Source: Ophiostoma sp. CBS 140.51 (lineage: Eukaryota > Ascomycota > Sordariomycetes > Ophiostomatales > Ophiostomataceae). From it: a DNA stretch of 53,706 bases. Positions 1 to 11,700 of the stretch are shown piece by piece; position 1 is the first letter of the stretch, and each line of letters begins with the position of its first letter. The translations under genes were made by a program, and so were the position numbers. The stretch lies in NCBI GenBank assembly GCA_029298735.1, contig JANSLP010000233.1:1-53706 (forward strand), in the 5' to 3' direction. The notes under the pieces were generated by a model. It was not told the DNA's origin, searched no databases, and saw only the letters and a program-made list of their open reading frames with translations.

Positions 1-1594
1 ATCGTCGCTAATTTTTGACAGTCGATTAGAAAACACAAAAGGCAAAACAGTTTCGTGAACAGAACAATCCATCCCACTCACACTTGCATAGTTCCATGAT
101 CGACGTTGATGTCGATGCCTTTCGTCACTTTTGCCATATGTACCATCCAGGTATCGCCACGAGCTTCATTTTCCATTCACATCGTTCAATTAAATTAGAA
201 AAGGTCTAGCCTCGCATATGTACTGCATACATTTGTTCACCAGTGACGGGAGCCGTTTACACCGTTTCGTGTGACGCTACCAGGCACAAAGGGGCCACCC
301 ACTAGTTCGGTACAATGTGTACAAAATGTGAAAGGTACGATGCTAGCCAGGGAAGGGCGGGAAGTAAACACCCCCAAAATGAGACATGTATCTTGTATTT
401 TGCACCACCATTGTCACTATTTCCGTACATCTTTACCTTTAAACATCCTTTGTCTTGTTCCCTCGTTCCCAACGGCGTCTTCGGTAATACCCGTTCATCG
501 TCTTAAAGAACAGGGACCAAACTACAGGAAACATTGACCTCATGTACAATGGCCGTACCTACATGTCTACATTTCATCTACATATCGCGGAATCAAGGGA
601 TGAACATGTCACTTCTCCGTACCTACAAATTCATCAAGTCACAAAAATAAGCATTGTCAGAAAATAGTTTTTACGGAAAAAAAGAGAGAAATTTGTAGTA
701 TGTCGATAAACCAGAATACTGCTTTCCTTTGAACTGGGGGATAAACAGTATACGTTTTTTCTCTGCACGGCCGAAGACGAATATAAAAATCAACGATCCA
801 GACAGGAGAAGAAGACGAGACTTCGAACCGAGAAAACTAAAGAGGGAAAAAGAAAAGAGAAAAGAGAGAGAGAGAAAAGTAAATTATACCTAAAACACAG
901 TGTTGTCAAGAAGAGAAATAGCATTTGCCCTAAGTTTTTTTTTCCTTCGCCGCCAATAAAAAAAATAGTAATACCCTTTGAAGAAACCTACCCGAGAGAC
1001 ACGAAAGAGACAGACCGAACATATAACAAAAGAACAAAGACGAGTACCGTACCATACCGTGGTCTCCCAGCCGAGAGACCAGGACACAAAAGAATGTAGG
1101 TAAACTAACAGTAAGAATATAGAGAAAAAAAAGAAAAGAAAAGAGGAGCCGAAGCAACACCCAAACATAAGGGTAAAAAAACACCAAACCCAAGCAAAGC
1201 CAGGAAAGGGAAAGAAGGTAAAAAGATAATAAAAACCACAGGAGGCAGAAAGAGGACCAACAAGAAAGAAGCCAATACTAACGTAACACCCAAAAAGACG
1301 ACAGTCTTCAGTCTTCCCGTTGCAGACGGTGGTGACCAAGTCTCGTCTGTTTCGTTTGTGTGTGCTTTCTCGTTCTTCCCAAGTTTTTTCTCTTCATGCC
1401 CGTGTGAACGTGGTATCTCAATGGTTGGCCTGACCGAGTGGACTCGGTTTTGGTGTAGCAGAAGTAGAGCATCTCGGTGTAGCGGGAGAGGCGGGACCAA
1501 TCGAGGCCCATCCACTCGAGCTGCTGACCTCGCTGACTTCACTCGTAGACATGCTCCGCCGGCCAACTCCGTTTGAAGGCTTTAGATCGCCCTC
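1..1594. other. Left-edge noncoding stretch downstream of the Myb-like gene
   Basis: I see no supportable gene here. The strip contains the 3' flank of the leftward Myb-like gene and purine-rich, low-complexity DNA at about 830-1260. Open frames in it are short, overlap one another on both strands, and have compositions dominated by Phe/Leu/Ser or Lys/Arg, as expected from translated pyrimidine or purine tracts. No convincing polyadenylation site or RNA gene was recognised. Confidence 0.6.
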
Positions 1595-2919
1595 CTACCG
1601 CTTTCCGGAGCCGGAGAGAACCTGGTCGGCAAAGTGTTCCTTGGCGTACTGTTCGCAAGCCTTGGCGGGCTTGCCAACCTTTTGGCCAATGACCTTCCAC
1701 TTCTGGTTCTCGTACTCCTTGATGGCGTTGAGCAGGGCCTGGCTCTCGTCCTCGGCGAACTCGGCGTAGTGCATGTCCTTGTACCAGTGCTTCTTGACGC
1801 TACCTTCTGTGCGGGTAGGGAAGGTCTAAAAGGGGTTAGTGGGTGGTCAAAATGAATTGAAAGACAAATCAGGTAACTAAAAAGACTGGTACAACTGACC
1901 TTCGCAATCTCGGCCCAGGAGCTGCCGGCGTCGCGCATTTGCTTGAGACGGTGCTCTTCCGCTGGCGTCCATGGTGTGTTGGTGCGGCTCTTTTTGGCAG
2001 GTGGTGTCGGCACGCTTCCCGGCTCGGCCGGCGGCGCAAACTTGATGGGCGTTCCACCAGCCGTCGCGGAAGCAGGCGTCGGCGGCTTTGTCAGCGGGGT
2101 GCCTGCAGGGATGGCCGGGGGCGGCACGGCAGAGACTGTGTTGGCGTTGACAGCAGCAGAAGCAGCTGTGTTTGTGGGGATGGGAGGGGGAATAATGGGA
2201 GAGGCCGAGGTGGCGGGCGTTGCTGCGGTAGGCAGAGACTGCTGCTGTGCGGTCGCGGGATTCGGGCGCTTGCGCGAGCGCTGGGCCACGGGCGTCGATG
2301 CTGCCGAGGGAGGGGCTCCCGCTGCGTTGGGCTGCTGCTGCTGTTGTGAGGCCTGCGGGACTTGTTGGACTTGCGGGACTTGTGGGTGCTGCTGCTGGGC
2401 CTGGGGCGGCTGGTGTTGCTGCTGAGGCGGCTGCTGGTGTTGCTGCTGCTGCTGCTGGCCCGGGTGAGGCGCATGGGGCGCACCGTGTTGCTGGGGCACG
2501 TTCAACGGCGGCTGGCCCGGGGCAGTGTGGTGTTGTTGGCCAGGAGCCTGGGGCGGCTGCTGGCCGTAGCGGAAGTCCATGGGCTGGTCATTGCGGCGCG
2601 CATTCAGGTGCGGCTGGTACTGGTGTTGTGCGCTGAACAAGGGAAAAGGCGAATGGTTAGCATAGGAGTAGTTTGGGGGAGGCGCAGGGCTCTCGGACTG
2701 GGAATGCATGGGATGCAAGGAATGCATGGACTGCATGGGAGACTGAGATGGTGACAGAGGCGACACAGGTGGAGGGAATCCCATGATGCGCGTAGGGTGC
2801 GGTAACTGGGCAAAGCGCGGCCGGCGAGACGCTAACTGGACAAAGTTGGACAAGTCCAACGGGGTCTCGCCCTCTTCAAGTCCAAGCTGCTCAAGCTGTT
2901 CGTGGCGAGGCAATGGTTC
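1595..2919 (-). CDS. Two-repeat Myb/SANT DNA-binding protein (main exons)
   Basis: This is a probable nuclear transcription factor. The main exon (2919-1900) joins the last exon (1825-1595) across a 74-nt phase-0 intron (1826-1899) with donor GTCAGT, branch CTAAC and acceptor TTTTAG. Unspliced, the frame runs into unrelated residues; spliced, it restores a second Myb repeat. Repeat 1 starts at NTPWTPAEEHRLKQM (about residue 313 of this part) and is split by the intron; repeat 2 follows as WKVIGQKVGKPAKACEQYA. The region before them is rich in Pro, Gln and Ala with polyQ runs (roughly residues 150-205), typical of an activation or low-complexity arm. The N-terminus is unresolved: the coding-looking frame reaches TAG at 2920-2922 with no ATG before codon 44 (2784). 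The true start therefore probably lies in an upstream exon, possibly 4116-4189. No specific orthologue is claimed. Confidence 0.8.
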
Positions 2920-4115
2920 CTACGACTCCTCATCCATCTGAGCAGTTCCAGTCCACGGGCAGATGGGTAATAACAAGGGGGTGGAGGTGTGGGAAGAGAC
3001 AAAGAGAGAGAAAAGCAACAAGGTAGCCGGGGCGAGGAAGAGAGAAACGAGAGACAGGTGAGAAGAGAGACGCGAGTCGACGGGTCGAGAGACGAGAGCT
3101 TGCCGAGTCCAAATTGAGACGATGGTGACGGATTTTGGAGGCAAAAGTATCGACTGATATTGTATCGAACGGTGTTGGTGCCCGATTAACGAAGCCGATC
3201 AACCGGCAGAAAGGATGTGTGATGAAGCTTGTTGACTCTTGCCAAGACAGTCGTCTTGCTGTCCAATGTATATTTGTTTGTAGTTCGAGATGTAGTGACA
3301 AGCGACGACGTGGTCGATGTGAGCGATGTTGCGATCGAAGACGGCCGATAAGAGATGGGAAGGCAGAGATTTACGTCGAGTGAAGTCGAGTCGAGGTCGA
3401 GCTTCGAGTCACAATTCCAAGAACGGAAGAATGGACGGTTGCAGAGTACAGCCAGAAAAGTCTCTTTCGTACTTTGTACTCTGGTTGTACGAGTACAATT
3501 AACAAGCTCGTGATTTGGACAAGGTTGGTCGCCAGTCAAGTGTATGAGGTCGTTTCGTGGCTCTGTGCGTGGCTCTGCGCGTGGCTCTGCGCGTGGCTTG
3601 ATCTTGACTTGGTCTTGGTCTTGGTTGGGCCTTATCGGAAAAACGAAGTTTCTTTATCGGAAGGGAAGCTTTTTGTCCCGTGATGTTCGCAAGTCTCTTT
3701 TGTATCGTAGCTTGTATCGCAGCCTTGTTTGTTGTGGTGTGTAAGCGATTCTCAAAACAAATGATCCGTCTGTGCGTTCAAGTATTGTGTATGCTGGGCG
3801 TTGGGAGTATCGTTAAAGTTGATGGGTGGGAGGATGTTGATGTTGATGTGAATGTGACGATGTTGCATCATGTGTCGAAAAGGTACATTGTTTTGGGATC
3901 GGTCGTTTTTTAGGTCTCTCTCGTCGGGGTTGCTCTTTTCGTCTCGCTCGTCGTTCGTTCTTGCTTGACTTGTCGATTGCTTTTATCTTTTCTTTGGAAG
4001 GGAAACGGGGTAGGAGACACAGAACGTGCCAGGGAAGGAGGGGATGATGCAGGACACAGGAGGGGATACGAGAAGGGTACACGGCCAAAAAGGCCAAAAA
4101 AGGGTCACTACTCAC
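2920..4115 (-). other. Probable long intron or 5' leader of the Myb-like gene
   Basis: This stretch separates the main Myb exon from a candidate distal first exon. On the minus strand it is pyrimidine-rich near its 3' end and finishes with two possible acceptors: CTGCTCAG before the ATG at 2935-2937, and TCGTAG just before codon GAA at 2919. No coding-quality frame is visible in between. It also carries a 12-bp tandem repeat at 3556-3600. At about 1.2 kb it would be long for a fungal intron. Confidence 0.4.
3556..3600. repeat. 12-bp tandem repeat, nearly four copies
   Basis: The unit CGTGGCTCTGCG (first copy CGTGGCTCTGTG) repeats head to tail three times and is followed by a partial fourth copy. 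It lies in the putative long intron of the leftward Myb-like gene. Each unit is four codons long, but no supported coding frame covers it. Confidence 0.9.
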
Positions 4116-4189
4116 TGTACATCGTTGGGGTGGTTGGTGGAGTTGCCGTAGATGTAATCCGGCAGAGGGCCGACCTGCCACTGCTCCAT
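4116..4189 (-). CDS. Candidate distal first coding exon of the Myb-like gene
   Basis: The minus strand reads GCC-ATG-G followed by 25 codons beginning MEQWQVGPLPDYIYGNST, with coding-like composition. It is preceded by a canonical acceptor (TTTTTAG, 4193-4194) and a CTAAC branch site about 33 nt upstream, implying a 5'UTR intron. It is followed by a perfect GTGAGT donor at 4115-4110. It is the only visible candidate for the missing start of the Myb-like gene about 1.2 kb downstream on the same strand. The GTGAGT donor leaves phase 2, whereas the best acceptor at 2920 needs phase 0. Either the alternative phase-0 donor GTACAG (exon end 4121) is used, or a further small exon lies between them. 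It could instead start a separate short transcript. Confidence 0.5.
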
Positions 4190-5672
4190 GGCCTAAAAAT
4201 GGGGGTTGGCAAAACAAGCCAAAAGGTTAGAGAAGGTGTTCGTTCAGAATGCGATCAAGTCAAGAGCGTGTCGAGGTCTTGAGGTCGCGCGCAGGTCTTT
4301 TGCGAAATTTGGTGGTTATGATGGGGCGCGCGGTGGAGGAGATGGGCCGTTGTTTGTTTGAGTGTCGCATGCGCAGAGGAAAACCAGGCAGTTGCGACGG
4401 GGATTGTTTTGTTTCGTGTTTCTCCTCTCTAAACAGATGGAAAGAGCGAAGGAGCACTTTGAAGAAACAAACAAAATCGAGTTTGGAGAATGGTAAATGG
4501 AGGGAAGGAACAGGTTGTGGAGGAAGGTACAAAGTGTGGACAAGCAAATACAAAGAATAAAAGAAAATTCGATAAAAGGGCAGGAGAGACGGGCGCGCGT
4601 CGGGTTGTCGTGGTGGTGGTGGCGGCTTCTGGGACGGACGCGCTTTGCGTGGGCAGCAGCGAGTGAGAAGGACGTGAGGAGACTGAGGAGAAAAGAGAGA
4701 AACAACGAAACAAAGGAAGGAGCGAAGCACGCAGCCTTCGTTCTGTTGTTTTTCGCCTCCCCGTGCCTTTTGGACGGGATAAAGAATAAAGAGAAGAAGG
4801 TACTGAGGCGCCTTCTAGACTGCGTGTTTTTTTGCTGGGTGCTTGTCACAATTGCCGCTCTCTCACGTTGTCTCCAGTCGTTCTGCTCCTTTGGACCGTT
4901 TGATCCTTTTGCTGCTGCTACTTTGCTTTTTGCTGTCACTCTTTTTGTCTTATCGATTTCTTTCTCAGTGCGGAGCAATCGGGCGGCGCGGATTTCTGCG
5001 GGTGGCTGAAAGGTCCGGCGCAGCTGCCAATGAGGGACAGAGAATGCAGGTGAGGGAAGGAGCAAGCAAGATGTTGGACCAACGAAAAGAACAAGGAGCA
5101 AAGGAGCTTGAGGACAATGGAAAAGCAGCAATCGGATTCAGCCAGGCCAAAAACTAAAAGCTAAAAGACCAAAGGGCGATCTGGAGGGATTGGAGGATTT
5201 GGAGACAAAGGGTGACAGCGACAACAGACATCAACGACAGCGACAGCGACAGGGGCGATGGAAAAGAGGGGGTGGACGGATGGTGCTGGGGGCGGACGAG
5301 TACTGGGGGCGACGCTGGTGCTGCAGGCCACCACAAGCGGCCTCCTGCACACTGCACTCTGCACTGTCTGCAGGCTGCAACACTGCTGCTGCACTGCTGC
5401 ATGGGGCGATGCAGTTTGCCGCGGTGGTGGTCAACAGCCTGCTATGCTAGCGTGCTTTTTTCGCGCAACACCCAAGAGGACGTGCATAGTCCACAGCAAA
5501 AAAAAGGAAGCAACTCCCAAGGAAGCTGGCGTGAGACCTGAGAGGGGAAAGAGCGACGGGGGGAAGGAGAGCTCCTCAAAGCTTTGAGAGGGGAAGGTGG
5601 AAGGCAGGGAAGGTGCGATGCAAAGACCAAGAAGAAAAGGAAGGAACAATGAAAGGGAATGGGAATACATAC

Positions 5673-5716
5673 GGACGTGATGCGGGCTGTCGCACAACTG
5701 GCGACAACGCTTGTAA
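5673..5716 (-). other. Candidate noncoding leader exon
   Basis: A minus-strand 44-nt segment is bounded by acceptor CTCTCTCTAG (AG at 5718-5717) and donor GTATGT (5672-5667). It has no coding signature, so it would be part of a 5' leader of the leftward Myb-like gene or of a noncoding RNA. Confidence 0.25.
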
Positions 5717-8700
5717 CTAGAGAGAGCTTCGGTGGTGAAGCTCTGTGACGGGTTTTTTGCTTGTAATGGCGACAAAACCAAGTCGAGCTTGGTCGCGTTC
5801 GTTCGCGGTAGCGGGCGCAAAGTCGTTTCGTTTCGAGTCGCGGTGCGTTCGGTCGTTAGGGGAAGTTACCCGATCGATTGCAATTGTCGTGCAATTGCAG
5901 TTGCAAAAACAGAAAGAGAGGTCGTCCTTTTCCGTCGATTCGCCGGCGGCGTCTTTTTTTGTTGAGTCGGTTCGTAGCTTTTTTTGAACAAAAAGAACGA
6001 GAAGAAGCTTTGCAGTTTTGGCGTTTTTGATGTTGTGGTTGTAAAAAGAGGAACAGGGGGCGGGCGCGAGTGGAAGGAGGGAAGGTCTCCAAAAAAAAAA
6101 GATTAAATGGAAAATAAAAGGGAAAAACAGAAAAATGGAGAACGAAGAGCCCAAAGAACGCCAAACTAGATTTGGCGTTTTAGAGGGAAGGCAAGGAGAG
6201 AAGGAGAAAAGATAACAAGAGATGGCAAAAGTTACCGGAAATTTTTCTGCTGTTCTCGTTCAAAAGAAGGCAAAAAAAGAACAAAAAGAACGAAAAGAGA
6301 AAGAGCGCCTGGCGATCAGTGGCTGGTAGCTGGTAAATAACAAAATAGAGAGAAAAAAACGCGTGCGCTGCGCCTGGGTGGCTACTCGGGAGAGGGGAGG
6401 AGGCGACCGAATTGGAGTGATCAAGGAAAGGAAAGAGAGAGGGCGTGGCCTAGAGAAAAAGAAAGAGTTTTTCTTGGGGGTGTGAGCCACATGCCACCTC
6501 GTAAAAAAAGATCTCACACGCCCCCCTGAGGAAGGAACAGAGCAAAGGCGAGGAATCTCAGGAATGGTTGTGGCCCATGAAGGATGTTCTGGCTCGATTG
6601 CACTTTCTCTTTCCTCGTGTGTTTCTCAGCTCTCGCTGCTGCTGCTGCTCCGAGGTACGCGTAAAAAGCACACCAGGCACCAAACAGGAAAGAGCAAATG
6701 CGAACGAGAAGACCATGAAAATGAGGAAGGGAAGAATGAGGAAAGAGCGGACTCACCTTGTGGCAGCTGTTGTGTCGATCGTGAGGTACACTGCAAATAC
6801 TAATATTTGTGCTTGTACTTGTATGGAGCACAAGCTCTGGAGCACAGTCGATGAAGAAGACGTTGAATGGTCTGGGTGGAAGCTGGGGCGCAATGACCCT
6901 TGCGTCTGTTGATCGTCGTATTTCCGTCCACTGTCCACTGTGGTGGGTGTACTCAGTAGCTGGTGGTGCAGAAAAGAGAAAAGCGGTCGATTCGAGACAA
7001 ACAACGACGAACTGATAAAAAGAAAACAATAAAAAGAAAAACAGAAAGGGGGTACTCAATTGGGGAAGAAAGAGGAAAAAGAAACAGCAGTAAACAACAG
7101 ATGCCTAGCAGATGCCTGAACGTGTCCTGTCCTTGGTCAGAACACAGAAACAAAACACCACAGGGCTGAGAAGGAGCTTGGCTCTGGCTGGGTGAAGCTG
7201 CTGGGATGGGGCTCTGAGGTTGAAGTTCTGGTGGTTGCGATGCGAGATACAGAGTACTTGCGGCACAAGTCACTCGTGGGTCCAGGGCGTATTCTTCAGG
7301 TTCTGCGCAGGAAGACAGGGAGACTGGTGGGAGTGAAAAGCAGAAAAGTGGCAAGGGCGCGAGAAACCAGGAAAGAGCAAAGGGGGTTTAGGAAACGGGA
7401 AAGGAAGGTCTAGGTGGGCGGCGGGCGGGTCCCGGTACAAGTAGTCGCAACTGCGTCGCAGTTCAAGGGAAATACTCGCCTCGCCCGCTGTATGCCTTGA
7501 GAAGGCCTTGTAATTATGGCGTAGTCAGTTGCGTGTTCCTTTACAAGTGCGCTCTAAGTTTGCTCTTAAAGCACGCCAACAGACGTGGGGACTAAATTAG
7601 AGTTGAGAAATAGGACGGGACGACGGTATCGATGTCGACAGCAGGAGAGCAGTAGGTCACGAAAGAGGAGAGATGATGCTTCTTTCACTCATCTGTGACA
7701 AGATGAGTTCGTCGTCACTGTAGGCAGCCAGACGCCAGATGTACCTTACAAATGAACAATGTACAGAATGGCGGGCGGGGCCAGCAAACGCTACCTCGGC
7801 CTGTCTCGAAAACTTCGCCGGGCGACTTTCCCTGAATAAGCGGAAGGGAAAGGAGCGACCGCGTCGGCGGCTTCTGATTGGTGAAGACGCTCTTGAAAGT
7901 TTTTGGGGGATGTGGCCGAGACAACCGGTCGATATTATGTCATCCAACGCGAGAGCTCTTTCCTTTCCACAGTAGTTGGCTCTCATTTTGGTTCAGCAAA
8001 CATTGTTTTTTCGGGCGCATTTCGGTGAGCCTAGATGCCTGCACAAAAGTAGATACTCAGATGCGTCCCATCGCAGATTCTGATCACTGCGACAGCATCG
8101 TCGCGTTGGTGCAAAGCAACGTGACGTGATGGGCCCTGTCGAGTTTGATGTCCGCCTGGGGCAGCACTTGCCTGTTCAGTTTTCAGCAGCTCCAGACAGC
8201 ACAGGCGGCGCGCTAATGTCAAAGTGGGCAAGTGCAACCCAGCAAAAGAAAGCCGCAGAACGGCCGTCGACAGCACACTCCCCCGTCAGTCCATCGAGAA
8301 GAAGAGCAGAGACAGCAAGACAGTTGACATTGGCAGACAAAAACAGAAGGCACGCCGTCGACCTGAATCTCCAGCACTGAACTGGACTAAGCCCAGGCCA
8401 GCATATTGCGTGTTCCCCGTTCTCCTCTAGCTTGCATCTGAGCCTCTTTTCTTTCTTTTTCTTTCTTTTGTTTCCTCGCTGTCGCTCGCCCTCTCTGCCC
8501 TCTGTGCCTTTTACCCCGACTTTTTCGTGTCTCCATCGGCGACACTATCGGTGTGGGCTACAAAAGGGATTTGCAGACCGATGTGCAAAACGCGCCCCGC
8601 CCCTTCCTCGCCTGGGGCCTGTTGGGGACCTGTTGGTGGCCCTCTTGGGGCTCTTTTTTCTCTTTTGGGGGCCCGCAAGAAGGAAGATGGAAAAGGGCTA

Positions 8701-11700
8701 AAAAAGCCGAAGGAGCCAAGCAGGGCTCCCCCAAGGCCCAAGGCCGCTATTCGCTGCTACTAAACTACCAAATAGGGGGCCGTGGAACTGAGATGCATCG
8801 CGACATCGACTGGCGCACATCTGCCGCGGCCGTTGTACTCTGCGGTGCCGAGACAGGGAAGGAGCGATTGGAGCGCAATCCAATTGGGAACGTGCCTTTT
8901 AGTTTTTGCTCGATTCTCGTAAAATGGGGAATGCACGATGGGACGAAGAGGTATGTTTCCGACGAGGTAAGAACGACGGCGCGCGCCCACCCCCTTTCGT
9001 TGACCCTCACCTTCCCTCTTGGGCCTCGAGCCCTGGGGCTAAAGCATGTGACACCAGAGCATCTTCACATCTTGAACCAGGGCAGCGGGAGAGACAGAGA
9101 GACAACGAGCAAGTAAAGCTGAGAACACGATGCACAGAGACACACTGAGAGGATCTCGAAAAGGAGTGGTAAATAGGTGAAAAAGACGCGTTTTTCATGT
9201 CCTGCTCTCCTCAGTTCTCCTCTTTCATCTTTCTCGTTTTGATGTCGCTCAATTGCTCGGTTTGCTCCGGCGTTGCTTCCCAACCAATCAGACGCGCCAA
9301 TTGCTTTTGGCAGGCACACCCTTTGCACCTGTTGCTTTTTGGTTGCTTTTGGCTTGCAGCTGGGCCGCCCCGTTTGAAGACTTTGAATCGCGCCTTCGTT
9401 GTTCTTGGTTCTTTGTGTTCTTTTTATTTGTTGTTTATTTTCTGGATTTATTTTCGTATTTTCTTTAATTTTCTTGTCGTTTTCTTTACGTGTTCTGGAG
9501 TTCTGGGCTCCCCTTTGTTTGACGCATCTCTTATACTTCTCGTCCATTCTTTCTTCTTTCTTTGTCATTGGTGTCGAGACGTGTCTCGCAGTTCTGGCTT
9601 GTTGCGACGTTAATCTCTCCTAATTTTCTTTTCAATTTCTTCAAATCTCTTCTCCTCCGTGTTTTTACGAGAAAGGCCCGGAGCCGAACGAATGCCACAA
9701 ACCACAAATAACCACAAATAGCAATTGACGTTCTTGCGAGGAAGGAGTGAGGGAGTGCAGGCCAGTCTCCAAACACAATGGCGCCTCCGACCGTTGTGGA
9801 GACATGGGTGCTTTTTTGGAGGTGGGACGCGGTGTGGATTCACAAAAGGGGAAAGAACGAAGAACAGACCTAGAGAGACTCCAGGGTGAACCCAGCAAAA
9901 AGGAAAGAGGTTCCAGCTGGCTCAGGTCCCAGCAGTTCTGCATGGGAAGGTGCGAAGATAGCTCGATACTTGGCAGCAGGTACCTCTTCGCCAGCACAAA
10001 GTATCGTATCGCCAGGGAAGCCAATTGAGCCAATCTACAAGTACAAAGCCAAGACAAGACAATGCAGCCATCATCAGGGCGCCAGTACGCGAAAGGCGGG
10101 CGAGAAAACCGTTGTCCCCGTCGTCTCCTTCGTCTCCTTTTTCCGTCTTCCTTATTGGGCGTCTGTGAAATCCATTTCGAGAAGCGTGAGGCTGAACCCA
10201 AGAGGCCCAAGTGGACGCCAGGGGAGAGACAAGACGCGTTCCTCAAGCATAGAGTACGAAGTACACATTGAGTATGTGTACGAGTACTTTGTAAGATTCG
10301 CGTGCCCACTTCACTGGAATAGCGCAACAGTCGTTGTCTTCCTCTTTCAGCTGTCTTTGATGGGACAGCATGACCACGTGCTTCCGACGATATATCAAAA
10401 TGAGAAGGAGAGGAAGGAGAAGAACAGGCACCGAGAGATGTTTTGCGCTTTTTCAAGTGTGACGATGTGGGCGACAACGAGGAACGACAAAGCACTGACC
10501 GACGCACCGATGCACAAACGCAAAGGACAACAACAGCCACGGCGCGAGCTAGATACACACTGACGAGCCCGTGGCCGTGTCCCGAGTCAAGAACAATGCA
10601 GCGATATCAAGCACGCTACTCACCTTGTTGGTATCTCGACAAGTGACAACCGACAACAAAACGAGATCCCAGAAATGTGATGTCTGTTGGCGCTACCAAA
10701 CGAACGCCACCATCGTCAATGTCAGTGGCAGATGAAAGGTCGAGGGTTGAGGGTCGAGAGGGAATGCGAAGAAGAGACGAGACGGAAACGAGTATTTCCT
10801 TCATTTTTTTTGTTGTTGACGGCCGGCCGAGCAGATTTATGTTCTAGCATTCTTTGCTTCTCTTGCCCCTCTTGTCCCGCTCCCTTTTAACCCTTTCCCA
10901 TCTCTCCCATCTCCTCCCCCGTCCGTTTCCTCCTCCGTTTCTATGGACGCCGAGATATCTTAATGCTGTCGAGTCGGTCCCTTGTCCCTGCCATCCCCTT
11001 GCCCATGGGCGATGTGCCAAACACATTGTTCCTGCGGGAAGAGCAGGCTTGGGTGACAGCATCGAATCGAAAGAGAGAGAAAAAAAGCCCAAGCCTCGGC
11101 GCCCCTGGTCGAATCCGCAACGTCGCCGGATACATCGACATCCGGACAAAGGCCTCGTTTCGACGACATGACGCCCGGCAAAAACGTCAAGATTTACTCC
11201 ATTTTTGTTTTCGTTTTGTCTATTTTGTACATTTTGCATTTCAGACGAAAAATCCTCATTCATGCTTGCTCGGTAGATCGAGGAAGAATAGAGGGGCGTC
11301 GTCGTGATCTGTGAACCTGAAACCCTGCAAGTCGCAAGAGGTAGCACGTCGTCAGCAGCCGGTGACGATGCGTGTGTCAGTTTTTTTATACAAAGTACTA
11401 TCACTGAAGACAGCAGCGAAAACATTGGGGGGATTTCTGTGTATGGAAAAGCTCGCCCCCTTTCCTTGGATGCTCCAGTTGCGGGCCCAAAGACCGGGAA
11501 TTTTCAGCGTTTTCATCATTTTTCTTTTCTTTTCACGATGCGATGTGATTTACCCCCTGTTTTGATTTTCTTTTCCCCTCCACTTCTACCTTTACTTCGC
11601 CCATTTCATCCCAATACGAATCAGACCAAAGCCAAACAAACTAAACACTACGTCTGTTTTGGCCGTTTTGGCTTTTTGGCTAGTTTGGCCGTTTCGATTT

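Noticed and set aside
4316..5131. 271-codon minus-strand frame
   Set aside because: Composition follows a CT-rich strip (Leu/Phe/Ser/Arg runs) and the strip is more plausibly leader sequence of the leftward Myb-like gene.
7425..7500. Possible tRNA-like fold (GTTCAAGGG box and GC-rich arms)
   Set aside because: The B-box-like word lacks the terminal C, and no matching A box, anticodon arm or terminator T-run lies at proper spacing.
9665..10558. 297-codon minus-strand frame in the spacer
   Set aside because: No domain motif, erratic composition with Arg and Ser runs, and no promoter-like or splice context; judged a chance frame.
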